Assembly: GCF_035013165.1 (NCBI RefSeq)
Contig: NZ_JAYGJQ010000002.1
Span: 248,001-312,000, forward strand
DNA from: Bacteriovorax sp. PP10
GTDB lineage: Bacteria > Bdellovibrionota > Bacteriovoracia > Bacteriovoracales > Bacteriovoracaceae
Reading direction: 5' to 3'
Length of the DNA: 64,000 nucleotides
Part shown: one piece after another, positions 25,869-34,771 of the stretch
Layout of the letters: every line of letters starts with the position of its first letter
Numbering within the stretch: position 1 is the stretch's first letter
Program-made: the position numbers and the translations under genes
Notes under the pieces: model-generated
Told to the model about the DNA's origin: nothing
Databases searched by the model: none
Seen by the model: the letters and a program-made list of their open reading frames with translations, nothing else

Positions 25869-28769
25869 ATGCGAACAGGATGTTTCGTGAAAATCTGCCC
25901 AATAAAAAAATTCTTCAAATTTTTGACGATTTGTTTCGTCTTATCTTTTGTATTGGCAAATTCTGCCATCGCTCAGGTTTTATTAGACCAGGAAAAAGCT
26001 ACAACTTACCTTCGTTGGAACCTATTTACGGGAAGAGATCAGCTTCAATTTTCTAAAGTTGGAAATAAAGTCGTTATAAAGACATTAAACACTGAGCTGT
26101 TTAACAACCTTAAAAATGAACTAACAGATGTTAAATTAGACCCGCAATACCTTAATAAGATTGATTTTAAAGACAATGCGAACAGTTCTGGTGCCATGAA
26201 CGCGATGGCGATTGAAATCGAACTTAAAGATACAAATGTTGAAATGTTCAGTTTCTACCGTGAAAGAGATAAGAAATACGTATTAGATTTCTGGACTGAC
26301 GGTGGTGACTCGGTAAGTGTAAATAGAGCAGCGGTTTTAAAGCCTGCTGAGAACGCAACGACAGGAAATGATGTCGAAAAAGTGATTCCTGCTCCAAAAA
26401 AAGCTGCACCCATTGCAGCTTCAAGCATTGAGCTTGCTGCAAAATCGACTGAGCCAAAAATTATCGCAGCTAAGTCGGTGACGACAAAAGCGGTAACTAA
26501 AGAACAACCGATGCCAAAAGCAGACGTTTCATTAGAAAAGAAAATTGAAGCTGATAAGGTTTTATCTTCTTTCGTGGTTGATCCTAATAGAATCAGCAAG
26601 AAATCAATGGCCGAACTGGACGCTGAAGAAGCAGATTCAAAGAAGCCTTATAGAGATTTCAGATACGGGGCGACTTTTATCTGGGATTACGATCCGATAG
26701 CTCCAGCTTATAAGCAATTAGTTAACTTAAAAACAAAGATCCCAGAGATCTTTTATCCAATTGCTAACCGTAACTTTAAAAAGAGCGAGCAAGAGTCTCA
26801 TCTTCAACTTACGATCAATCTATATCGTAAGAAGAAGTGGGGATTGATGTACAAATCAATGAAACTCTTCGAGCAAAAATACGGTGCTAAGACTGAATGG
26901 GAACTGACAGAGTTCATTAAAGCGAACGCTATTTTAAGAGAGAACGTAGATGTTCCAAACCAGGAACTCTTTAAGAATGCTCTTACTATGCTTACGAACC
27001 TTTCAGAAAAAACTGAAAACTATGAATTGAAAAAAGGTATTTATAAATACCTTTTAAGCTATTACATCGAAAGAAACGAATCGCTTAAAATTCTTCAATT
27101 AGCTAAGACTTACTACGCTGGAACAAGAGATAACTTTGACTTTGAAGAGTCAATTATCCCTGCAGAAGCGATGTTAAACTCTCTGGCAAAACTTGGACAG
27201 ATCGATAAAATCAGAGAGCTTTCGCAAGAAAAGACAATGAAGAAGATCCTTCCAGCTCAACTTTTATTAGCTTACCAGTCTTACGCTTATTTAAGAGGCG
27301 GGGATTTAACTGCGCTTGTGAACTTTTATGAGGCCAATAAAGCAGGTTTAGCTAAGCCGATTGACCCAGTTATCATGTACAACACAGCAGAAGCTTATTT
27401 CAGACTTGGAAGATTCCAAGAGGCGATGAATCTTTATACTGAGTTCACGAAAAACTATTCATACGAATTCGTAGCTTCAAATGCTCACTTAAGAACAGCT
27501 CTTTGCTCGGACTTAATGGACAAGAACTACAACGAAACGCTGGATCTTTACAAAAAGGCCATCGACTCTTCAGTAGATGGGCAAGTAAGTTACGAAGCAA
27601 GAGTGAGATATGTAGCTTTCAGATCAGTCAGAAAAAGAGTGCTTGATGACCGCGATATCGAAATGAGAATCTTCTTAGAGCAAGATAAATCAGCGGTAAC
27701 TCCAGATAAGAACTTAACGAAGCTTCTTCAACAAGTTCGTTTAAGAACGTTGATTGTTGATGGGAAATTCAAAGAAGCTCTAGCTTATTTAAGCTTAATT
27801 CCAACTATTGGAATGGCGAAAATCGACGGAAGAATCTTTGAAGGTGACGGAGCAGAAATCGTTTACGGGATCATCTCAGACTTCTACAAAAAATCTGAAT
27901 ACTCGCAAGTGATCAAAGCATGGCAGACGTACAAAGATAAATACGTTGATAAAGTGGCAATGGACCCATACATGAACTTTGTAGTGGGAAGCTCATATGT
28001 GAAGCTTGGTTTATATAAAGGCTTTGACGACGTTTATGCAGCGTTTGAGAAGCTAAAAGACACTCCTAACAGGACTTTCCCTATCTGGATTGAGAGAAAC
28101 CAAGAGTTGAAGGCAAGTGACTTATTGGCCGAGCTAGTGATTGTAAAAGATATCAAGCTAAAGAATTGGGATTTAGTTTCAAAGAACATCGCTGCTTTCG
28201 AGAAGCGAGTTCCTAACTATAACAAAGCAAACTACTATAAAGGTTTGGTATCGTTTAATCAGAAGGATTATACTGGGGCAATCTCTCATTTAGAGAACTT
28301 TTTCTCAGGACAAAATCAGAGAATTATTTACGATCCTTCAGACGTAGCGGATATGATCCGGGCCTATACTGACTCCATCTATGAATTAGGGCAGACTGAT
28401 AAATTCTTGAAAGTCAGTGAAGCCATCTTAAGTGACACCAGTTCTTTTGGCACGGACAATGCTTATATACAGAATGTCAGGGAAAGAATTGCCTACCTTG
28501 GTATCGAAATAACCGCTGGAAAAGGAACGACAAACAATTATATGTTATTTGAAAAAAAGATTAACGATTTTAAGAAAGCTTATCCAAAATCTGTTTACAC
28601 AGGAAGGGTAAATTATATTTTAGGTCAGGCAATGGTTGCTAACCAGAAAGTAAAAGAAGGAAGAGAAGTCTTCTCAGCTTTAGTAAACGATAAAACAACA
28701 TCGGATTACTTAAAAGAGTTAGCGAAAAGTGAATTAGGTTTATTGAATTTAAAAGAAAGAACTTTATAA
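25869..28769 (+). CDS. Large exported TPR protein upstream of flagellar genes
   Basis: A 966-residue protein. ATG 25869 has AGGA eight bases upstream, and the N-terminus carries a signal or anchor (LTICFVLSFVLANSAIA). Residues 35-145 resemble a small beta domain (LRWNLFTGRDQLQF, FSFYRERDKKYVLDFW) like AMIN/FecR-type folds; 165-230 is a Lys/Ala/Thr-rich linker; from about 300 the protein is helical with TPR-like repeats, for example YNTAEAYFRLGRFQEAMNLY and YYKGLVSFNQKDYTGAISHL. TPR arrays are protein-binding scaffolds. It ends 44 bases before the NtrC-like gene that precedes flgB, so it is probably part of the flagellar transcription unit. Its role in assembly or motility is inferred from position only. 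Confidence 0.75.
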   Translation: MRTGCFVKICPIKKFFKFLTICFVLSFVLANSAIAQVLLDQEKATTYLRWNLFTGRDQLQFSKVGNKVVIKTLNTELFNNLKNELTDVKLDPQYLNKIDFKDNANSSGAMNAMAIEIELKDTNVEMFSFYRERDKKYVLDFWTDGGDSVSVNRAAVLKPAENATTGNDVEKVIPAPKKAAPIAASSIELAAKSTEPKIIAAKSVTTKAVTKEQPMPKADVSLEKKIEADKVLSSFVVDPNRISKKSMAELDAEEADSKKPYRDFRYGATFIWDYDPIAPAYKQLVNLKTKIPEIFYPIANRNFKKSEQESHLQLTINLYRKKKWGLMYKSMKLFEQKYGAKTEWELTEFIKANAILRENVDVPNQELFKNALTMLTNLSEKTENYELKKGIYKYLLSYYIERNESLKILQLAKTYYAGTRDNFDFEESIIPAEAMLNSLAKLGQIDKIRELSQEKTMKKILPAQLLLAYQSYAYLRGGDLTALVNFYEANKAGLAKPIDPVIMYNTAEAYFRLGRFQEAMNLYTEFTKNYSYEFVASNAHLRTALCSDLMDKNYNETLDLYKKAIDSSVDGQVSYEARVRYVAFRSVRKRVLDDRDIEMRIFLEQDKSAVTPDKNLTKLLQQVRLRTLIVDGKFKEALAYLSLIPTIGMAKIDGRIFEGDGAEIVYGIISDFYKKSEYSQVIKAWQTYKDKYVDKVAMDPYMNFVVGSSYVKLGLYKGFDDVYAAFEKLKDTPNRTFPIWIERNQELKASDLLAELVIVKDIKLKNWDLVSKNIAAFEKRVPNYNKANYYKGLVSFNQKDYTGAISHLENFFSGQNQRIIYDPSDVADMIRAYTDSIYELGQTDKFLKVSEAILSDTSSFGTDNAYIQNVRERIAYLGIEITAGKGTTNNYMLFEKKINDFKKAYPKSVYTGRVNYILGQAMVANQKVKEGREVFSALVNDKTTSDYLKELAKSELGLLNLKERTL

Positions 28770-28813
28770 ATAGCTTTCAGGATGGGAGCGACATTCGTAT
28801 GACAGGAGGTCAG

Positions 28814-29749
28814 ATGGAAACGATTAGGGTAGAACTTTTTGGAACAGATACTAGAGTAGAGAAAGCTGTTCAACAGGCGAGAAACTTATCTGTTAGCAAA
28901 GCTGCCGTATTGATTGTTGGCGAAAACGGAGTTGGTAAAAGAACTCTTGGTAGATACATCCACGAAAATTCAGGAAGAGCTAATCAGCCATTCGAATTGG
29001 TTGACTGTTCACTTCCAGCTCAGGAAGTAGAAAACAGAATCCTGGGACACAGAGACAATACAACTGGAAGATTCAATAAAGGGATCCTTGAAGCCGCTAA
29101 CAGAGGAACTGTTGTGTTCGGTAACATTGACTGCCTTGATGAAGAGTTCCAAAAAAGACTTCACAAGATCATTAACGAACTCGAAGACTATGACATCGAC
29201 GTTCGTTTAGTAGCTACAACAACTAAAAACCTTTCTAAGCTTGTTGGTGCTGGTAGATTTTACCGTGGTCTATACACAATCTTCTCAAACAACGCTGTAA
29301 CAATTCCAGCTCTACGTGAAAGACAAGAAGATCTTCAAAGATTAGCTCGTCACTTCATGTCTGAGATCTCTGGAACAGAATCTGAAGCAGTTGAAATTGA
29401 TTCAGTAGCAATGGATAGAATTAATTCACACTACTGGGCAAACAACATTCATGAGTTAAAGCAAGTAATCTCAAGCTCAATTTCTAACAACTCTTCTCTT
29501 CTTGATGAGTCTGCTTACGAAGTATCTGATAAAAAATCAGTTAACTTCATGAGCGAAGATGATTCTGATGGAGTTCGTTTAATGTCTCTTAAAGATGCTG
29601 AAAAGCTTCTTATCAAGAAGGCACTAATCCATACTTCTGAAAACAGAACTCAAGCGGCAAAAATTCTTGGAGTTTCTATTAGAACTCTTAGAAACAAGAT
29701 CAATGAGTACAGAACTGATAACTCATCTTACTTTGTTAACTTACGTTAA
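28814..29749 (+). CDS. Degenerate NtrC-like AAA+ protein with Fis-type HTH
   Basis: A 311-residue protein; ATG 28814 is preferred over 28799 because AGGAGGT lies between them at proper spacing. It follows the layout of a sigma-54 activator without a receiver domain. Walker A is intact (GENGVGKR, 36-43), but the GAFTGA loop is replaced by DNTTGR (81-86), the Walker B Asp-Glu is replaced by Gly-Asn (VVFGNID, 100-106), and the arginine-finger segment reads RGLYTIFSN instead of [19 protein letters not shown] and a C-terminal Fis-like helix-turn-helix (NRTQAAKILGVSIRTLRNKI) remain. So it probably binds DNA but is unlikely to open a sigma-54 complex by the usual mechanism. It sits 22 bases ahead of flgB and is likely a flagellar regulator. 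Confidence 0.82.
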   Translation: METIRVELFGTDTRVEKAVQQARNLSVSKAAVLIVGENGVGKRTLGRYIHENSGRANQPFELVDCSLPAQEVENRILGHRDNTTGRFNKGILEAANRGTVVFGNIDCLDEEFQKRLHKIINELEDYDIDVRLVATTTKNLSKLVGAGRFYRGLYTIFSNNAVTIPALRERQEDLQRLARHFMSEISGTESEAVEIDSVAMDRINSHYWANNIHELKQVISSSISNNSSLLDESAYEVSDKKSVNFMSEDDSDGVRLMSLKDAEKLLIKKALIHTSENRTQAAKILGVSIRTLRNKINEYRTDNSSYFVNLR

Positions 29750-29771
29750 TTCTGAAGGATAGGAGAAAGGT

Positions 29772-30179
29772 ATGAAGTTAGAAGATAAAACATTGCAGGC
29801 CTTAACAGCTTCATTGAAGTTCAGACAACTACGTCAGGAGCTTCATGCATCGAATATCGCTAACGCTGAAACTCCTGGTTACAAAGCAAAGAAACTTGAT
29901 TTTGAAGAAGCTCTAGCTAGAGCACTAGACGTTGATGATCAATTAGCAATGAAATCTTCCGACTCCAGACATTTCGATGTCGGAGGCGGAAGCTTTAATA
30001 ATCTTCAGCCAGAAGTTTACGAAGACTCAAATGGAATCGTAAGCCCTGACGGAAACAATGTTGATCGCGACTCTGAAATGGCCGAGATGGCAGAAAACAA
30101 AGTTATGTACGATGCCACGGTTCAGTTGATCAACAAGAAACTGGGATTATTAAAGTACGCTATTGGCTCTGGTCAATAG
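29772..30179 (+). CDS. flgB: Flagellar rod protein FlgB
   Basis: A 135-residue proximal rod protein. The family motif ASNIANAETPGYKAKKLDF is present at residues 29-47, and the C-terminal helix EMAENKVMYDATVQLINKKLGLLKYAI matches the coiled end of rod proteins. It is exported by the flagellar type III apparatus and assembles on FliE above the MS ring. It opens the canonical block flgB-flgC-fliE-fliF-fliG-fliH-fliI-fliJ, with ribosome binding site AGGAGAAAG upstream and 15 bases before flgC. Confidence 0.95.
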   Translation: MKLEDKTLQALTASLKFRQLRQELHASNIANAETPGYKAKKLDFEEALARALDVDDQLAMKSSDSRHFDVGGGSFNNLQPEVYEDSNGIVSPDGNNVDRDSEMAEMAENKVMYDATVQLINKKLGLLKYAIGSGQ

Positions 30180-30194
30180 TTCGAGGGGGAATAA

Positions 30195-30635
30195 ATGGAT
30201 TTGTTAACAAGTTTAAAAATTAGCTCTTCAGGACTTACAGCTAACAAAAAAAGAATGGCCGCAATCACGTCGAACATCGCTAACGCGCAAACGACAAGAA
30301 CGGCAGAAGGTGGACCTTACCAACCGAAAGAAGTGGTATTTGGTTCAGAACCAGCAAGAGAGAGTTTCTCAGAAATTCTTGAAGGTGAATTAGAAGAAAA
30401 AGCACAGACGGTTCATGCTACAGAAATCCAAAATAGCAGAAAGCCACCTATCTTAAAATATGAACCAAATCATCCTGATGCTAACTCAGACGGGATGGTG
30501 GCCTATCCAAACATCAACACGATGGAAGAAATGGCCAATATGATCGAAGCATCTCGTGCATACGAAGCTAACATCAACGCAATGGGGACAGCTAAGGCCA
30601 TGGCGATTAAAGATCTTGAAATCGGAAGAAACTAA
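30195..30635 (+). CDS. flgC: Flagellar rod protein FlgC
   Basis: A 146-residue proximal rod protein with the N-terminal rod/hook motif SSGLTANKKRMAAITSNIAN at residues 11-30, an internal YPNINTMEEMANMIEASRAYEAN block and C-terminal MAIKDLEIGRN, all typical of FlgC. It lies 15 bases behind flgB and 25 bases before fliE. Length is close to the usual 134-150. Confidence 0.95.
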   Translation: MDLLTSLKISSSGLTANKKRMAAITSNIANAQTTRTAEGGPYQPKEVVFGSEPARESFSEILEGELEEKAQTVHATEIQNSRKPPILKYEPNHPDANSDGMVAYPNINTMEEMANMIEASRAYEANINAMGTAKAMAIKDLEIGRN

Positions 30636-30660
30636 TTTTTTAAATAATAGAGGATAATGT

Positions 30661-31026
30661 ATGGCAATTGAAAATCTAGGTAACATGAATAAGATGCTGA
30701 GTAACTATAGCACTCAGGATTGGACAAAAAGTGCTTCAATTGATCAGGCAAGCATGCCGAAGTTCAATGAGCTTAATCCAAACCAGGCAACTGGAGCGGC
30801 AGCACCTCAAAGCTTTTCTGACATCATGGCGTCTTCGCTTGCTGAAGTGAACAATATGCAAGTTGAAGCGAACAAAGCTATTCAGAAACTTGCTTCAGGG
30901 CAAACAAAAAATATCTCTGAAACAATGTTAGCTGTAGAGAACGCGGAAATCGCTTTCAAGACGATGAACCAAGTGCGTATGAAAGTTATTGAAGCTTACA
31001 AAGAAATCATGAGAATGCAGATGTGA
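30661..31026 (+). CDS. fliE: Flagellar hook-basal body protein FliE
   Basis: A 121-residue FliE, which links the MS ring to the rod. The C-terminal half is diagnostic: SFSDIMASSLAEVNNMQ, then SGQTKNISETMLAVENAEIAF and TMNQVRMKVIEAYKEIMRMQM. The N-terminal 40 residues are variable and probably disordered. Its stop codon is part of the outer stem of a strongly folded RNA element lying between it and fliF. Confidence 0.93.
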   Translation: MAIENLGNMNKMLSNYSTQDWTKSASIDQASMPKFNELNPNQATGAAAPQSFSDIMASSLAEVNNMQVEANKAIQKLASGQTKNISETMLAVENAEIAFKTMNQVRMKVIEAYKEIMRMQM

Positions 31027-31110
31027 TCACGGATGAAATGCTCCAGTGGAGCATTTCAACTACTTTTGAAGATCGAAAAAGTAGTTGATGTTTTTCAGAG
31101 TTCCGTGATC
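31025..31110 (+). ncRNA. Three-way RNA junction between fliE and fliF
   Basis: GATCACGGA (31025-31033) pairs with TCCGTGATC (31102-31110) as an outer 9-bp stem. Inside are two hairpins: TGAAATGCTCC/GGAGCATTTCA (31034-31058, loop AGT) and CAACTACTTTT/AAAAGTAGTTG (31057-31087, loop of nine). All three helices are perfect. No T run follows, so it is not a simple terminator. It may be a cis-acting mRNA element such as a processing site, stability block or ligand-responsive leader for fliF. Confidence 0.6.
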
Positions 31111-31179
31111 TTATCGGTCTAGTTTTGGTAGCGATCTTGATTTCATAGGATGTGAAATTAGAGTATCAGGAGGATTCCT

Positions 31180-32868
31180 TTGCAAGATATTTTTGAGAAA
31201 ATTTTTAGAAACTTCAAAGAATTTTTTAATGGCCTTGATGCCACTAAAAAAATGGGTTTCATCATCGTTGCCTGCTTAATTGCAGCTGCTATGACTGGAA
31301 TCGTTGTTTGGGCATCTAAAACTAGATATGACGTTCTCTATACTGATCTTAACAAAGAAGATGCACGTAAAATTGCTATCATCCTTGAAGAAAAGAAAAT
31401 CCCATACCAAACATCAAATGAAGGTAAGACTCTATCTATTCCAGAAGATTTAGTTGGAGTATGGCGCCTTGAAATCGCTAAACTTGGAACAAGTTTTTCA
31501 GGAACAGTAGGATACGAAGTCTTTGATAAACAATCATTTGGGACAACAAGTTTCGTTCAAAAAGTTAATAAGCAAAGAGCTCTTGAAGGAGAGTTAGTTA
31601 AGTCGATCATGTACATCCAGGGTGTAAAGAGAGCTCGCGTTCACATTACAATCCCGGAATCTTCTCCATTCGTTTCAGAAAAGAAAGCTCCAACAGCTTC
31701 TGTTGTTTTAGAACTTAACAACGGTGTGTCTTTAACTCCAGGTGAGATTAAAGGGGTTGCTTCACTGGTTTCTTCATCAGTTGAAGAAATGAGAGCAGAA
31801 AACGTTGTTATCTTAGATGACCGCGGAAAGAAATTATCTGAAAACATCGGTGACCCGATGACAGCGACAACTGCAAACAGAATGGCGCTTGAAGGGCAAA
31901 TCAATCAGAAATACGAAAGACAAATTGAAGAAATCTTAGGGAAAGTAGTAGGAGACGGAAAAGTTGTAGCGAAAGTTACAGTTGATTTAGATTTTACTGA
32001 ATCAGTTTCTACAGCAACTTCATATGATAACGAAAACGCAGCAGTTCTCTCAGAAGTTAAAAACTCTCAGAACTTAAACGGCTCTCGTCCATCTCCGCAA
32101 GGAATGGTTGGTGCTCGTGCTAATATGCCAGGTGAAGAACCTCAACCGGGTGTAGCTGAAACTAAAAACAACGTAACGAAAGAACTTACGACAAGAAACT
32201 TCAACGTTCCAACGACTGTCACTCAATCGAAGAAGCCTTCTGCAAACGTGAAAGCGATTTCAGCAGCAGTAATGATCGATGGGAAGAGAGTAGCAGTTCT
32301 TGATGAAAATGGAGCTCCTCAACTTGATAAGGCCGGAAATCCTATCATGAAGTATGAGAAATGGGCCCAGGCCGATCTTGATAACTTCCAACAAATCGTA
32401 GCTAGTACGCTTGGAACTTCTGAAAAACGCGGTGACAAACTAGTTATTAAGAACATGGAATTTGCTAGAGAAGACATGACGGTAGCAGACGCACTTTTAA
32501 AAGAGCAAGCTAACCGTGAACTTATCAGAAATATCGTAAAGTACCTGGCAGTAGGATTAACGATTTCACTTTTCTTCTTCATGGTTGTTCGTCCATTCAT
32601 TCAATGGATCACAGACAACACGATCGAGACAGTGGAAGACTTTTTACCTCGTACACTTGAAGAGCTTGAAAAAGTACAAGCTAATCAACGTCTACCAGGT
32701 TTAGAAGATGCGTTACCGCAAATTGAAGAGAAGTTGAACCCTGAGAAGATTGAAGGGAACATGCTTCGTGAAAAAATTATTGCTCTGGTTGAAAACAACC
32801 CAAGTAAAGCAGCACAGATTATTCACGAGATGATTCACTCTTCTGAATCAGATAAACAAATTGCTTAA
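31180..32868 (+). CDS. fliF: Flagellar MS-ring protein FliF
   Basis: A 562-residue MS-ring protein starting at TTG 31180 behind AGGAGG. Two membrane segments flank a large periplasmic domain: residues about 25-45 (GFIIVACLIAAAMTGIVVWA) and about 450-472 (YLAVGLTISLFFFMVVRPFI). Conserved parts are visible: LYTDLNKEDARKIAIILEE, GTVGYEVFDKQSFGTTSFVQ, ALEGELVKSI, RARVHITIPESSPFV, and the cytoplasmic C-terminal end that binds FliG (NPSKAAQIIHEMI). FliF forms the inner-membrane platform for rod, switch and export gate. The gene is preceded by the three-way junction element and followed 26 bases later by fliG. Confidence 0.96.
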   Translation: MQDIFEKIFRNFKEFFNGLDATKKMGFIIVACLIAAAMTGIVVWASKTRYDVLYTDLNKEDARKIAIILEEKKIPYQTSNEGKTLSIPEDLVGVWRLEIAKLGTSFSGTVGYEVFDKQSFGTTSFVQKVNKQRALEGELVKSIMYIQGVKRARVHITIPESSPFVSEKKAPTASVVLELNNGVSLTPGEIKGVASLVSSSVEEMRAENVVILDDRGKKLSENIGDPMTATTANRMALEGQINQKYERQIEEILGKVVGDGKVVAKVTVDLDFTESVSTATSYDNENAAVLSEVKNSQNLNGSRPSPQGMVGARANMPGEEPQPGVAETKNNVTKELTTRNFNVPTTVTQSKKPSANVKAISAAVMIDGKRVAVLDENGAPQLDKAGNPIMKYEKWAQADLDNFQQIVASTLGTSEKRGDKLVIKNMEFAREDMTVADALLKEQANRELIRNIVKYLAVGLTISLFFFMVVRPFIQWITDNTIETVEDFLPRTLEELEKVQANQRLPGLEDALPQIEEKLNPEKIEGNMLREKIIALVENNPSKAAQIIHEMIHSSESDKQIA

Positions 32869-32894
32869 TTAGACTAAAGATAAAGGAATAGACT

Positions 32895-33929
32895 ATGGCA
32901 GCACAAGATCAATTAGACCCCGACACAGAGTATGGTTTACTCAATGGTCAAGACAGAGCGGGTTTACTGTTAAGTTCACTTGGTATGAACATTACACAAC
33001 TTATTTTTCAAAATATGAAAGATAACGATGTTAAGAGAATGATCAATGCTATGTCGAACGTAAAACGTGCTCCAATCTGGATGGTTAAGCGTGTTCTTGA
33101 AGATTTCTATTCTCAACTAAACGAAGATAGCGATTTATTATTCGCGGAAAACCGTGGTCGTGATTTCATTATTAACACTCTTGGTGAAGACAGAGCTAAA
33201 CAACTTCTTGGACAAATTGTTGAAGTTGGACAATCAAATACACTTGAATCTCTTGAACTTGTAGATACACGTACACTTTCTAACTTCCTAATCAATGAAC
33301 ACCCTCAGACTATTGCTCTGATCGTTGCTCACTTAGCACCAGAAAGAAAAGTAGATGTACTTCGCCGTCTTCCTGAAGGATTACAGGCCGAAGTTGTTCT
33401 TCGTGTAGCGAACCTTGACTATGTTTCTCCTGAGCTTATCTCTCAGCTTGATGACGTTCTTAAAACTGAGCTTAGTACTCTTGGATCTATCGATACTAAC
33501 CAACTTGGTGGTGTTGAGCCGATCGCTGATATGCTTAACCTTATGGATAAAAACACTGAGAAGAACATCATGTCTCGTGTTGAAGAAAAAGATCCTGAGT
33601 TGGCTGAAGAGATCAGAAAACTTATGTTTACATTCGAAGACCTTATGTACGTTGATGACAAAGGTATCCAGAATTTACTTCGCGAAGTGGACAACGGAAA
33701 GCTTGTTATTGCAATGAAAACTGCACCGGATGAAATCAAGCAAAAGCTTTTCAAAAACATGTCGAACAGAGCGGCTACGTTATTACGAGAAGATTTGGAG
33801 ACCCTTGGGCCTACAAAACTTTCAGATGTTGAAAAAGCTCAAGCTGAAATGGTTTCTAAAGTTAAAGAACTTGAAGGTCAAGGTAAAGCGTTTATTGCTC
33901 GCGGATCTGACGGCGATTCACTGGTATAA
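32895..33929 (+). CDS. fliG: Flagellar motor switch protein FliG
   Basis: A 344-residue switch protein. Landmarks: the N-terminal FliF-binding part (GLLLSSLGMNITQLIFQNMKD), the middle domain with NEHPQTIALIVAHLAPERKVDVLRRLPE (residues about 133-160; EHPQTIA is diagnostic), and the C-terminal torque domain with the charged helix MFTFEDLMYVDDKGIQNLLREV and MSNRAATLLREDLETLGP. Charged residues in that helix contact the MotA stator. Length is near the usual 330-345. It lies between fliF and fliH in one operon. Confidence 0.96.
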   Translation: MAAQDQLDPDTEYGLLNGQDRAGLLLSSLGMNITQLIFQNMKDNDVKRMINAMSNVKRAPIWMVKRVLEDFYSQLNEDSDLLFAENRGRDFIINTLGEDRAKQLLGQIVEVGQSNTLESLELVDTRTLSNFLINEHPQTIALIVAHLAPERKVDVLRRLPEGLQAEVVLRVANLDYVSPELISQLDDVLKTELSTLGSIDTNQLGGVEPIADMLNLMDKNTEKNIMSRVEEKDPELAEEIRKLMFTFEDLMYVDDKGIQNLLREVDNGKLVIAMKTAPDEIKQKLFKNMSNRAATLLREDLETLGPTKLSDVEKAQAEMVSKVKELEGQGKAFIARGSDGDSLV

Positions 33930-33953
33930 TAATTTAGTAGAGAGAATAGAAAA

Positions 33954-34757
33954 ATGGTTAAATCGACAGCAGAAGTTCAAGAGTACACATTTCACAACTT
34001 CAATGAAGTTGAAGAGGGAAGTGAGACTGTTAAGCTTTTCGAATTTAAGCCTCTGTTAACTAATTCTCAAACTATTGAGAAAAATGAATTCCAAAAAGTT
34101 ATTAAAACTGAAAGAGAGTTCGCAAAGTCTACTCAGTTTAAAGTTAACCCGATTGTAGAAGAGTACCGTGGGTTCAAAGAACAAGAAAATCGTGAATACG
34201 AAGACCGTGTTGAAGCAGAAGTGCAAAGACGTGTGGCCGAAATTCAAGACGAAGCTTTTAAAGCTGGTTTTGATGAAGGTGTAAATCAAGGTCGCGAAGA
34301 AATTTTCGTTGAAATGAGAAGTGTTGTTGATCAAAAGTTAGAAAACTTCTCTCATATGGTCACTTCAGTTCTTAAAACTCAGGAAAATATCCTGGCGAAA
34401 CAAAAAACTGAAATGTACCAGTTACTAAGAAACTTATCTAAGTGGATTGTTCTTCGTGAACTTCAAGAAGATGGAAAATATATCGAAAGATTATTAGAAA
34501 GACTTCTTTTAGAGATGCAAGTAAGAAACAATCTTTTAATTCAAGTGAACTCTGATGATTTCGCCAGCATGCCGGAAGTTCTTGAGCACGTTCAAGGCCG
34601 CCTTGGTGAAATGAAGAATGTCCGCGTTGAAATCGACTCAGGTGTAAAAAGCCGCGGTATCGTTATTGAGTCAGAAAACGGAATCATTAATGCGACAATG
34701 GAAGAGCAGTTTAAGTCATTAGACAAGCTATTCGAAGACGTGCTTAATAAAGTCTAG
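33954..34757 (+). CDS. fliH: Flagellar export regulator FliH
   Basis: A 267-residue protein placed between fliG and fliI, as FliH usually is. The centre has a charged helix with the small-residue spacing FKAGFDEGVNQGREE, typical of the GxxxG-like region of FliH, and the C-terminal domain (LSKWIVLRELQEDGKYIERLL, then GVKSRGIVIESENGIINATMEEQF) matches the FliH/SctL fold. FliH binds and restrains the FliI ATPase and docks it at the export gate and C ring. Sequence identity in this family is low, so context carries weight. Confidence 0.88.
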   Translation: MVKSTAEVQEYTFHNFNEVEEGSETVKLFEFKPLLTNSQTIEKNEFQKVIKTEREFAKSTQFKVNPIVEEYRGFKEQENREYEDRVEAEVQRRVAEIQDEAFKAGFDEGVNQGREEIFVEMRSVVDQKLENFSHMVTSVLKTQENILAKQKTEMYQLLRNLSKWIVLRELQEDGKYIERLLERLLLEMQVRNNLLIQVNSDDFASMPEVLEHVQGRLGEMKNVRVEIDSGVKSRGIVIESENGIINATMEEQFKSLDKLFEDVLNKV

Positions 34758-34771
34758 AAGAGGGGATCACA

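Noticed and set aside
33415-34059. Alternative frames inside fliG and across the fliG-fliH junction
   Set aside because: They overlap complete, motif-bearing fliG and fliH genes and have biased Leu/Ser/Lys composition typical of shadow frames.
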